Assembly: GCA_902537425.1 (NCBI GenBank)
Contig: CACBBD010000003.1
Location: 35,474-99,473 of the forward strand
Source: an uncultured SAR86 cluster bacterium
Lineage (GTDB): Bacteria > Pseudomonadota > Gammaproteobacteria > Magnimaribacterales > Magnimaribacteraceae
Reading direction: 5' to 3'
Length of the DNA stretch: 64,000 nt
Shown here: in pieces, positions 9,472 to 17,002 of the stretch
Layout of the letters: the number at the start of each line of letters is the position of its first letter
Numbering within the stretch: position 1 is the first letter of the stretch
Program-made: the position numbers and the translations under genes
The notes under the pieces: generated by a model
Database searches by the model: none
The model's input: the letters and a program-made list of their open reading frames with translations, nothing else
What the model was told of the DNA's origin: nothing

Positions 9472-10755
9472 CTAGTTACTTATAAATTTTTGATGAAAAT
9501 CAATAATATCAGGATCCACTAGCGCATCGGAAACTTTTAGCTCTCGTTGCAGATGCAAAGAACTTAGATTCTTACAGCGACTCAGGGCAACATAGGCTTG
9601 TCCCGTTGCAAAGGCTCCAGCACCTAAATCTACAGAACAGTTTTCAAGGGTTAAGCCCTGAGACTTATGAATAGTAACTGCCCATCCTAATTTGATAGGA
9701 AATTGTTTAAATGATGAGATGACTTCCTCTAAAACCTCATCAGAATCCTCATCGTAAGTAAATCTAACTTTGTTCCAAGCTTCACGTTCTACTTTGTGTG
9801 TTTTTTTATTTATTTTTACTTTGATATATTTTTTCTTCTTATCCAGGCACTCAGATATTGTCCCAAGGGTTCCATTTACCCATCGGCCTTCAGGATCGTT
9901 TTTTATGAACATTACATTTGCACCAACTTTTATCTTGAGCTCTCTTGGGGCAGGTAAATCATTTTCATTTAGCTCTCCAGTTTCTTTAGATTTTATAATT
10001 TCCTCTTCTCCTTCAATATGACCTAATTTATATTCATTTAATTCTTCTGCTCTTTTTTTTCTCGAGGTGAGTGTCATGAAAAATTCTGACTCGAGCGTTG
10101 GATCAAAACAATTTGAATTAATTTGATCGATAGTTACATCTAGATCTTTTCCAATTCGGATATTATTTAAAAGTTCACAAAACCTTTGATCTTCTTCCTG
10201 TCTAAAAGATTCCGTAAGTTCAAAATAACTTATTTTTTTCATGTCTTTATATGAATGCGCATCAAAGAAATAAATAGAATTATACTTCTCATAAATTATC
10301 CTCTCTTCACTCTCTTTAATTATGGGTGGTAGTTGAAATAGGTCACCGCAAGCCAGCACATGAATGCCACCAAACGGCTCTTCAGAGTTTCTATGTATCT
10401 GAAGAGATTGAGATATCGCATCAAGCATTGGTGCTCGAACCATAGAAACTTCATCAATTATCAATAATTCTAAATTCCTGAGTAGTTTCCCAAATCTAGG
10501 ATCTTTAGATTTTGTAATCAAAGGAATAGTCTCAAAACCAATCCTAAAGGCGGAATTAATTGTTGTACCACCTATGTTTAAAGCAGCAATCCCAGTAGGA
10601 GCTACAACCATTTTTTTTAATGACAATTGATTTTTTACTCTTTCAAGAAGAGTTGTTTTTCCAGTTCCAGCGGCACCTGTTAAAAAAATAAATTGTTGTT
10701 CAGAGTCATCTGAAAGCAAATCTATTATTTCATCCTGAACTTTATCAAATGACAT
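9472..10755 (-). CDS. PIF1/RecD-like superfamily 1B DNA helicase
   Basis: A 427-residue ATP-dependent helicase. The Walker A Gly-Ala-Ala-Gly-Thr-Gly-Lys-Thr-Thr lies near residue 27, Walker B Leu-Ile-Ile-Asp-Glu-Val near 98, and the Thr-Ile-His-Lys-Ser-Gln-Gly-Leu-Thr-Leu motif near 362 with the Tyr-Val-Ala-Leu-Ser-Arg motif after it are typical of PIF1/RecD2 enzymes. The Pro-Thr-Gly-Ile-Ala-Ala-Leu-Asn motif near 54 favours PIF1. The likely role is 5'-3' unwinding of structured DNA. It follows rmuC by 7 bases, consistent with DNA metabolism. Its lack of extra domains marks it as a minimal bacterial PIF1. Confidence 0.85.
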   Translation of the reverse strand: MSFDKVQDEIIDLLSDDSEQQFIFLTGAAGTGKTTLLERVKNQLSLKKMVVAPTGIAALNIGGTTINSAFRIGFETIPLITKSKDPRFGKLLRNLELLIIDEVSMVRAPMLDAISQSLQIHRNSEEPFGGIHVLACGDLFQLPPIIKESEERIIYEKYNSIYFFDAHSYKDMKKISYFELTESFRQEEDQRFCELLNNIRIGKDLDVTIDQINSNCFDPTLESEFFMTLTSRKKRAEELNEYKLGHIEGEEEIIKSKETGELNENDLPAPRELKIKVGANVMFIKNDPEGRWVNGTLGTISECLDKKKKYIKVKINKKTHKVEREAWNKVRFTYDEDSDEVLEEVISSFKQFPIKLGWAVTIHKSQGLTLENCSVDLGAGAFATGQAYVALSRCKNLSSLHLQRELKVSDALVDPDIIDFHQKFISN

Positions 10756-10762
10756 ATTGACC

Positions 10763-11647
10763 CTATGAATCTAATTTATCCATACTGTCGATTGCCCTTT
10801 CCATTTGCCTTTCACGTGTTGAATATTCATTTACAGATTTCTGCAACGCATCGACTTTCTTCATAAGATCTTCGGTAGAACCGCTAAACTTTTCAAATTC
10901 TTTTTTCAGTTTTCCAAACTCATTCATGATTTCTCCAGCTCTCTCATTAAGGGCTAAGGTTCTAAAACCCATATGCACGCTTATAAGATAAGCCGCAAGA
11001 GAATTAGGTCCCATTACAAGGACTCTGTAATCTCGAAAAATTATCTCCCTTATATTATCCAAAGAATCTATTGTTTGCATTAGACTCTCGCTGGGAATAT
11101 ACATAACACCAAGATCAACAGTAATACCCGATTGAACATACTTTTCTTTTATATCTGAAGCATCTTTAAGTACATGTCTTCGAATATCATCTCTGGTTTT
11201 TTTAACTTGTTTCTCATCACCTGAATCGCTAGCATTGAGAAAGTTATCAAATAGAGCTGAGGGGAATTTGGCGTCTATAGGGAGAACAAGGCCTTCAGGT
11301 AGCTTTATGATAAATTCAACGCGTTTTCCACTTCCAGGAATGACCTCAGCATTACTCTCATACTGATTAGAATGGAAAATATCTTTGATGATTGATTCTA
11401 AAGACCATTCTCCAAATTTTCCCGCTAAGGTTCCTCCAGATAAATAACGATTTAATTTACTAAGTGGTTCATTGAAAGACTGAATATCTTTAGAGAGTTC
11501 ACCAATCGTGGTTCTCTGGGTTTCTATTGAGTGGTCTATTCCTTTGAGAAAGTCATCAGACTGATTAGTGTCATTACTATTTTTAAAAGTGTTAAAAAAG
11601 ATTAAACCAATTACGATTATTAATAAAATGACAATTAAGATATCCAT
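10763..11647 (-). CDS. rmuC: RmuC family DNA recombination protein
   Basis: A 294-residue protein with an N-terminal membrane helix (residues 2-20), a short linker, and the RmuC core with Gly-Glu-Trp-Ser-Leu-Glu near residue 80, Val-Leu-Pro-Ile-Asp-Ala-Lys-Phe-Pro near 120 and Met-Tyr-Ile-Pro-Ser-Glu near 181. A C-terminal coiled coil follows. RmuC limits inversion at short inverted repeats and has a nuclease-like fold. The E. coli protein is about 475 residues; this one lacks most of the N-terminal coiled coil, a shortening seen in many RmuC homologues. It leads an rmuC-helicase-peptidase series. Confidence 0.88.
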   Translation of the reverse strand: MDILIVILLIIVIGLIFFNTFKNSNDTNQSDDFLKGIDHSIETQRTTIGELSKDIQSFNEPLSKLNRYLSGGTLAGKFGEWSLESIIKDIFHSNQYESNAEVIPGSGKRVEFIIKLPEGLVLPIDAKFPSALFDNFLNASDSGDEKQVKKTRDDIRRHVLKDASDIKEKYVQSGITVDLGVMYIPSESLMQTIDSLDNIREIIFRDYRVLVMGPNSLAAYLISVHMGFRTLALNERAGEIMNEFGKLKKEFEKFSGSTEDLMKKVDALQKSVNEYSTRERQMERAIDSMDKLDS

Positions 11648-11736
11648 GCATATACAGCCTAAAAGTTACTATCTAAAAAATCAATTAGCTCAACAGTTCT
11701 CAATAGACCAGAATAAAAATTTTTTTGAATCTAATA

Positions 11737-13173
11737 TCATAATTTTACATTCCCGGTTTCATAGCCAAGGTCTTGAAGGTTGTCTTCATGGATAGATTTA
11801 TTAATTCTATATTTTGAAATAAAGAACAAAGAAATAGGAGCGATAACAAAGAGTAAAGAAGTTGAAAAGATTGCAAGAGAGGTTACTGCTTCTCTCTTCT
11901 CTTCAATAGAGGTCTCCTCTCCAAAGCCAGCCAATGAAAGGAGTACTCCTGATAGTAAAATACCGACTCCTCCAAGAATTTTACCTGACAGACCATTAAC
12001 AGAAATGATTAATCCCTCGGATCTAGCATGAGTATTTTTTTGATGATCCTCTACTACATCTGAAAACATAGAACTAAAAACAATACCATTTATTACCCGT
12101 ACACCTGCCATGAAGGCTGAATGCGTGGCATACAAATAAAAAAGTAAACCAAGCAGTGGTAAGGCAAGTCCTGCTTCTGGAAGTATATTGGTTCCAAATT
12201 CAATATCGATTATTCTTAAGATGGTCAAGGAAGGTCCTATTGTTATCATGATACAAGTAAGCACAAGGACCGTTCTCTTCTTGTCCTTATTTTTTAGGAG
12301 TTTGTTTGCGCTTAATGCCGCTATGAATGCCCCAGGAATAGTCAAAGCTAAAATCAAAGTAAACACGTCCGGCTTCCACAACCAAAAGAAATTAATCATA
12401 TAAATACTAAAGACACTTGATAAAGATCCTACTATTCCAAATAAAGATGTACCGATAATTAAATTACGCCAAGAATCATTTTTCCAAAGAGAAATGAGTC
12501 CTTTTATAACTCCTATATTTCTTGTTTCGTCATTTAATGTAGTCTTTTCAAACTGAGATTCGATATTTCGTAATCTAAAGACTGAATATAGGCTTGTTAC
12601 CAAAAAAAGAGTAATGACGATCAAAGATACGGCTTTGTAACCATTCTCTTGATTCCAATTGTCTCCAAATATAGTAGCAATGGAGGAGTAAAATATGACA
12701 GTACCTAAAATGCCAAAGTTATTATCTCTGGCATGAAGTAAATTTCTTTGCTCATAGCCCTTTATCATTTCTATTCCTAAAGATGCTCTTGGAATAAAAA
12801 ACATAGTACTGCTAATCCTAGTTATGATTATGAATAGTAAAAGTTGAGAAAACAAAGCAAATTGACTACTTCCAAGCCGGACATTAAAGAGAAGGAATAT
12901 GCCCAGAGCGAAACCAAATAACCCAAATGCCATATAAGGAATTCTTCTACCAAAACGAGTAGCACTCCTATCAGATATTCCTCCAATCATGGGGTCTGTA
13001 AAAGCATCTACAAATAATGATAGAGCTATCCCTAAGCCACATAAAAAAGGATCTAAACCTAAAACTTGATTATAAAAATAAAGCAGAAACATTGATAAGA
13101 AGGCCTCTGAAGCTGCACCGCCTGCAGAACTCACAGCAAATGTATTTAGGTACTTCTTTTGAAGGTCTCGCAA
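11737..13173 (-). CDS. MFS permease, GPH (glycoside-pentoside-hexuronide):cation symporter type
   Basis: A 478-residue inner-membrane transporter with about twelve membrane segments. The N-terminal Asp-Ala-Phe-Thr-Asp-Pro-Met-Ile-Gly-Gly-Ile-Ser-Asp-Arg segment near residue 55 and the following Arg-Phe-Gly-Arg-Arg-Ile-Pro-Tyr are hallmarks of the GPH/MelB group. These carriers import sugars or other solutes with Na+ or H+. No sugar-catabolic genes adjoin it, and marine members may carry other substrates. It is separated from rmuC by 89 bases and precedes it on the same strand. The substrate is unknown. Confidence 0.82.
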   Translation of the reverse strand: MRDLQKKYLNTFAVSSAGGAASEAFLSMFLLYFYNQVLGLDPFLCGLGIALSLFVDAFTDPMIGGISDRSATRFGRRIPYMAFGLFGFALGIFLLFNVRLGSSQFALFSQLLLFIIITRISSTMFFIPRASLGIEMIKGYEQRNLLHARDNNFGILGTVIFYSSIATIFGDNWNQENGYKAVSLIVITLFLVTSLYSVFRLRNIESQFEKTTLNDETRNIGVIKGLISLWKNDSWRNLIIGTSLFGIVGSLSSVFSIYMINFFWLWKPDVFTLILALTIPGAFIAALSANKLLKNKDKKRTVLVLTCIMITIGPSLTILRIIDIEFGTNILPEAGLALPLLGLLFYLYATHSAFMAGVRVINGIVFSSMFSDVVEDHQKNTHARSEGLIISVNGLSGKILGGVGILLSGVLLSLAGFGEETSIEEKREAVTSLAIFSTSLLFVIAPISLFFISKYRINKSIHEDNLQDLGYETGNVKL

Positions 13174-13222
13174 TTTATTAAGCGTATATGCTTTTTAGAT
13201 AATTTATAAAAACTAAAAATAA

Positions 13223-13296
13223 TGGAGCGAGATACGAGAATTGAACTCGTCTCTCAACCTTGGCAAGGTTGCGTAATACCACTATACCAATCTCGC
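13223..13296 (-). tRNA. tRNA-Gly (anticodon GCC)
   Basis: A 74-base cloverleaf on the minus strand. The acceptor arm GCGAGAT pairs with ATCTCGC, the anticodon stem CAACC/GGTTG frames the loop TTGCCAA with anticodon GCC, and the T arm ACGAG/CTCGT carries loop TTCAATT. The discriminator T is followed by an encoded CCA. The D arm is short, with GTGG. It stands alone between the permease gene and a small membrane protein gene, all on the minus strand. Confidence 0.95.
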
Positions 13297-13372
13297 TTGA
13301 CGAATCTCTATTTAACAGGAAGTGAAGTATACACGAAAGATTTTTTGATTTTCTAGGTTCTTTTAAAAGACA

Positions 13373-13888
13373 TTAATCAGATTTATAAACTTCCTTTATT
13401 CCTAATCTCGCTTTGACCTCTTCCGCTTTTTCATTTGCATTCATAAACTCATGTATTAAGTGATCAAGGGTCTCTTCATTTTTCTTATAATCTTGACGGA
13501 AGGCAAGCCCTAAACCTCCAAATAAAAATGTCAAAAAGCCTAGCCCATAAGTAAATTCGTTTTGAGCATTATTCAATAAAACCAAGATAAAAAATAATAA
13601 TAGGATAGTGAATAAAATAGGTATAACGATGATATTTTTTTTGCTATTGCCCTGGACTCTATTAACTTCATAAAATCTGTCATTCACAGATTTTAAATTT
13701 ATTATGGATTCGATATCCTCTCTGACTTGATCGGAAGAGTACCCTCCCACATTGTTCATATGATCTAAAATAGATTTTATTATTTGATTATATTCAGTTG
13801 AGTCTAAAGATTGCGTTAAGGGATTAATGCCCTTTTTTTCAAGCTGTTTTATTAGAGAATTTCTCTGTTTTTTATCTCTTTTATTCAT
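13373..13888 (-). CDS. Hypothetical membrane protein with two C-terminal helices
   Basis: A 171-residue protein not matched to a named family. The N-terminal 85 residues are charged (many Lys, Asp and Asn) and probably cytoplasmic. Two hydrophobic helices follow at roughly residues 86-106 and 113-132, then a charged, helical tail rich in Glu and Lys. Its ATG overlaps the stop of the malonyl-CoA synthetase gene (ATGA), so it is likely translated together with it. A regulatory or scaffolding role at the membrane is possible, but nothing in the sequence proves one. Confidence 0.7.
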   Translation of the reverse strand: MNKRDKKQRNSLIKQLEKKGINPLTQSLDSTEYNQIIKSILDHMNNVGGYSSDQVREDIESIINLKSVNDRFYEVNRVQGNSKKNIIVIPILFTILLLFFILVLLNNAQNEFTYGLGFLTFLFGGLGLAFRQDYKKNEETLDHLIHEFMNANEKAEEVKARLGIKEVYKSD

Positions 13889-15390
13889 GTCTTTCCCTGA
13901 TTATATTTATCTCTTAAAAAATTTTTTTGAACTTTTCCCATGGCATTTCTTGGCAGTTCGTTGCTAAAGAAAATTTGTTTTGGGACCTTGTATCCTGCCA
14001 TCTGTAGTTTCATATCACTAATGATATTTTCTTCTATCACTTTTGAGTTTTCATCCTTAACAATCACTGCAACGACACGCTCACCAAAATCAGCATCTTC
14101 TAGACCGATAACTGCAGACTCATAAACTCCTTCTATCTTATCAATAAATGATTCAATCTCTTTGGGATAAACATTCAATCCTCCGCTAATAATCATATCT
14201 TTATTTCTTCCAACAATAATTAAATACCCATCTTCATCAAAATAACCTTGATCTCCAGTATTGAAATAATTATCTAAACTAAAATCTTCCTTAGATTTTT
14301 GAGCAAGTTTCCAATAACCTTTAAATACATTTGGCCCTTTTACTTGAATATTTCCAATTTCGTCCGCTCCAACTGGTTCACTGTCATTATTAATTATTCT
14401 AACCTGCTGCCCTTTAAGAGGTAATCCAACAGTTCCAGATTTTCTTTTACCGCTTATAGGATTAGAGCTAATAATGTTTGTTTCAGTCATTCCATATCTT
14501 TCAAGAATTTTATGGCCAGTTATAGAGTAAAAGTCCATAAATGTTTCTTCTAAAAGTGGAGCAGAACCTGAAATAAAGATCCTCAAATTTTGGGTTACTT
14601 TTGAAGTAAGACCTTTATTATTAATTAATCTAGTATAGTAAGTTGGAACACCCATCATTACCGTGCACTTAGGCAATTGATTTAAAACCTCATTCACTTC
14701 AAAGTTATCTAACCATAACATCTTAGAACCTGATAGAAATACACAACCAAGAGCAACAAACAAACCATGTACATGATAAATGGGAAGAGCATGAAGTAAG
14801 CAATCATTTGCTGTAAATTCCCAAGCTTCTTTCAGCGACATGGCATTTGTACCTATATTTCCGTGAGTCAACATAATGCCTTTAGGCCTTCCAGTTGTTC
14901 CAGAAGAATAAAGTAAAGCAGCTGTATCCTCTTCCGAACAATCTACAACTTCGTGAATGCCTGCTAATTTTATCGCTTGTATAGAATCTTTATGTTGAAT
15001 TTGAATAGTAAAAATGTGACTAGGTGGATGCTTTAGATTGAGAGAATCAATTTTTTCATAGACCTCTTTTTCGCAAATGAATAAAGCGGGATCAGCGTCC
15101 TCTAATAGGAAGGAAAGCTCATGATCTTTGTAGGCAGTGTTAAGGGGATGGAAGATTATGTTAGAACGCAAACATGCAAGATATATATATAGAACCTCAG
15201 GTGATTTATTAACTTGTACTGATACTCTATCGCCAGGTTTTAAACCTAAATTTGAAAATCCGTTTGCATATTGGGAAGACTGATCTTCTAACTCTTTATA
15301 AGAAATAATTGAACCGTCCTTGAGCTCTATACAAGGTGTGCTCAAATCTTTCGGAAAGCCTTCTCTATATCTTAAGTAGAGATTCTCCAT
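13885..15390 (-). CDS. matB: Malonyl-CoA synthetase (MatB-like, ANL superfamily)
   Basis: A 501-residue acyl-adenylate-forming CoA ligase. The P-loop Ser-Ser-Gly-Thr-Thr-Gly-Arg-Pro-Lys-Gly lies at 162-171, the Tyr-Gly-Met-Thr-Glu-Thr-Asn motif near 300, and the catalytic lysine in Met-Gly-Lys-Val-Gln-Lys-Asn near 489. The stretches Leu-His-Ala-Leu-Pro-Ile-Tyr-His-Val-His-Gly-Leu-Phe-Val-Ala, Met-Gly-Val-Pro-Thr-Tyr-Tyr, Phe-Ile-Ser-Gly-Ser-Ala-Pro-Leu-Leu and Ile-Lys/Val-Lys-Gly-Pro-Asn-Val-Phe-Lys-Gly-Tyr-Trp closely follow rhizobial MatB, which converts malonate, CoA and ATP to malonyl-CoA. The MadLM malonate importer 13 kb away supports this. Methylmalonate is an alternative substrate. 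It overlaps the next gene by 4 bases and follows an SDR gene. Confidence 0.82.
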   Translation of the reverse strand: MENLYLRYREGFPKDLSTPCIELKDGSIISYKELEDQSSQYANGFSNLGLKPGDRVSVQVNKSPEVLYIYLACLRSNIIFHPLNTAYKDHELSFLLEDADPALFICEKEVYEKIDSLNLKHPPSHIFTIQIQHKDSIQAIKLAGIHEVVDCSEEDTAALLYSSGTTGRPKGIMLTHGNIGTNAMSLKEAWEFTANDCLLHALPIYHVHGLFVALGCVFLSGSKMLWLDNFEVNEVLNQLPKCTVMMGVPTYYTRLINNKGLTSKVTQNLRIFISGSAPLLEETFMDFYSITGHKILERYGMTETNIISSNPISGKRKSGTVGLPLKGQQVRIINNDSEPVGADEIGNIQVKGPNVFKGYWKLAQKSKEDFSLDNYFNTGDQGYFDEDGYLIIVGRNKDMIISGGLNVYPKEIESFIDKIEGVYESAVIGLEDADFGERVVAVIVKDENSKVIEENIISDMKLQMAGYKVPKQIFFSNELPRNAMGKVQKNFLRDKYNQGKT

Positions 15391-15398
15391 GGAAATTT

Positions 15399-16178
15399 TT
15401 AACGCGCAGTCTGTCCATCATCAATTTTTATGCAAGTTCCCGTAACGCACTCAGATGATGGAGATACTAAGAACAATAATGTAGAGTCCATTTGCTCAGG
15501 AACACATATCCTTTTTCTGGGGAGACCCTTACTGACATCTCCTATTCTTTCCAACATTTTATCAGCCATCTCTGAATGAAATATTCCTGGAGCTATGGCG
15601 TTAACATTTATATGGTGTTTAGCCCACTCAACAGCTAAAGATTCGGTCATTCTGACAATAGCCGACTTTGTAGTTGAATAAAGAACGGCTGCAGAATTAG
15701 GACCGGTATTAAAAGCCGCCATAGAGGAGATATTTACCATCCTGCCTGGTTTTTCACTTTTTATAAGTCTTCTTGCAACTTCATTTGATAAGAGATAAGG
15801 GCCCACTAAATTTGTATCTATGACTCCATCAATCAAAGCTTCATCCTGTTTGATCGCCCATTGAGCATCAACCATACCGGCATTGTTTATAAGTGTATTA
15901 ATCAAGCCAAGTTGATTCTCAACTATATCTATACAGTTACGGATACTGTCACGATCCATTACATCCAAAGGAACTACAGCGCATTCTCCACCTGCATTTC
16001 TTATTTCTCTCTCTAGTGCTTCTAATTTCTCAACTCTTCTTGCAGCTAGAGCTACTTTTGCTCCACAGCCCGCTAAAACTTTAGAAAAACGATATCCTAA
16101 GCCTGAGGAAGCTCCAGTAACTAAAGCAACTTGACCGCTAAGATCTACAGAAAAGTTTGGTGTTGGAAATTTACTCAT
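15399..16178 (-). CDS. Short-chain dehydrogenase/reductase (SDR)
   Basis: A 259-residue classical SDR oxidoreductase. The cofactor motif Thr-Gly-Ala-Ser-Ser-Gly-Leu-Gly is near residue 22, Asn-Asn-Ala-Gly near 98, and the active-site Ser-Ser-Met with Tyr-Ser-Thr-Thr-Lys near 150-168. The Arg-Arg after the second beta strand suggests an NADP(H) preference. I place the start at 16178, because AAGGGG lies 6 bases upstream there; an in-frame ATG 54 bases earlier would add an unusual basic leader. It precedes matB by 8 bases, so a 3-ketoacyl or beta-hydroxy acid substrate in malonate-linked metabolism is possible. The substrate is unproven. Confidence 0.85.
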   Translation of the reverse strand: MSKFPTPNFSVDLSGQVALVTGASSGLGYRFSKVLAGCGAKVALAARRVEKLEALEREIRNAGGECAVVPLDVMDRDSIRNCIDIVENQLGLINTLINNAGMVDAQWAIKQDEALIDGVIDTNLVGPYLLSNEVARRLIKSEKPGRMVNISSMAAFNTGPNSAAVLYSTTKSAIVRMTESLAVEWAKHHINVNAIAPGIFHSEMADKMLERIGDVSKGLPRKRICVPEQMDSTLLFLVSPSSECVTGTCIKIDDGQTAR

Positions 16179-16297
16179 ATTTGTCCCCTTATTATTTCTA
16201 TATAGAAAATTTATACGCACTAAATTATGCAAAATCTCTACTTTTAGGTACTATGTTGACTATTCCCGCCCTACTAAACAACGAAAATACCTAAATT

Positions 16298-16915
16298 ATG
16301 AGTATACAAAATAAAATAGAGCAGGCAACTACAGTTATAAAACCTAGCAGAGAAGAAGCTGAAGAAGCCGTCAGAACCCTGATATCTTGGACTGGAGATG
16401 ATCCTGACAGAGAGGGTCTCATTGAAACTCCAAAGAGAGTTGTAAAAGCATACGAAGAATTCTTTGAAGGCTATGATATGGATCCTGAAGAGGTATTGCA
16501 AAAAACTTTTGAGGAAGTTCAAGGTTATGATGATGCGGTTATTGTTAGAAATATTAGAGTTGAGTCACACTGTGAACACCACATCGTTCCCATCATTGGC
16601 GTAGCTCATGTTGGTTACATACCAAATAATCGTGTTGTTGGAATAAGTAAACTTGCGAGAGTTATTGAAATTTTTGGCAAACGTCTACAGACACAAGAAA
16701 CAATGACAGCCCAGATAGCGGATACAATCCAAAAAGTACTAGAACCGAAGGGTGTTGCAGTAGTTGTTGATGCAAGTCACCAATGTATGACCACTAGGGG
16801 TATTCATAAAACTGAATCTAGCACCATTACTAGCAGAATGCTTGGTGCTTTTAGGGATAATCCCGAAACTAGGTCTGAATTTATGAATCTAATTAACAGT
16901 CCCAAGGACTTTTAA
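16298..16915 (+). CDS. folE: GTP cyclohydrolase I
   Basis: A 205-residue cytosolic enzyme that converts GTP to 7,8-dihydroneopterin triphosphate, the first step to folate and a step in queuosine and biopterin synthesis. The zinc ligands are visible as Cys92 and His95 in Ser-His-Cys-Glu-His-His and Cys163 in His-Gln-Cys-Met-Thr-Thr-Arg-Gly. The length is normal for FolE type I. It is monocistronic or heads the plus-strand group, divergent from the SDR-matB genes. No strong Shine-Dalgarno precedes the ATG. An all-AT palindrome follows its stop. Confidence 0.95.
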   Translation: MSIQNKIEQATTVIKPSREEAEEAVRTLISWTGDDPDREGLIETPKRVVKAYEEFFEGYDMDPEEVLQKTFEEVQGYDDAVIVRNIRVESHCEHHIVPIIGVAHVGYIPNNRVVGISKLARVIEIFGKRLQTQETMTAQIADTIQKVLEPKGVAVVVDASHQCMTTRGIHKTESSTITSRMLGAFRDNPETRSEFMNLINSPKDF

Positions 16916-16917
16916 GA

Positions 16918-16943
16918 TTAAAAAAATATATATATTTTTTTAA
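16918..16943. repeat. Perfect 26-base AT palindrome after folE
   Basis: Starting 3 bases after the folE stop, the two 13-base halves TTAAAAAAATATA and TATATTTTTTTAA are exact reverse complements. In RNA it would form an all A-U hairpin ending in a run of U, so it may help to end folE transcription, although the stem has no GC pair. It may equally be only a low-complexity tract. Confidence 0.4.
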
Positions 16944-17002
16944 CCATTTTTTTGGATGATTTCGATATAAATTTGCATTAAGATTTAGTCAAGGGGGATT
17001 TA

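Noticed and set aside
16274..16522. Minus-strand frame opposite folE
   Set aside because: It lies entirely across the real folE gene and promoter and has no recognisable protein features; similar shadow frames exist opposite most genes here.
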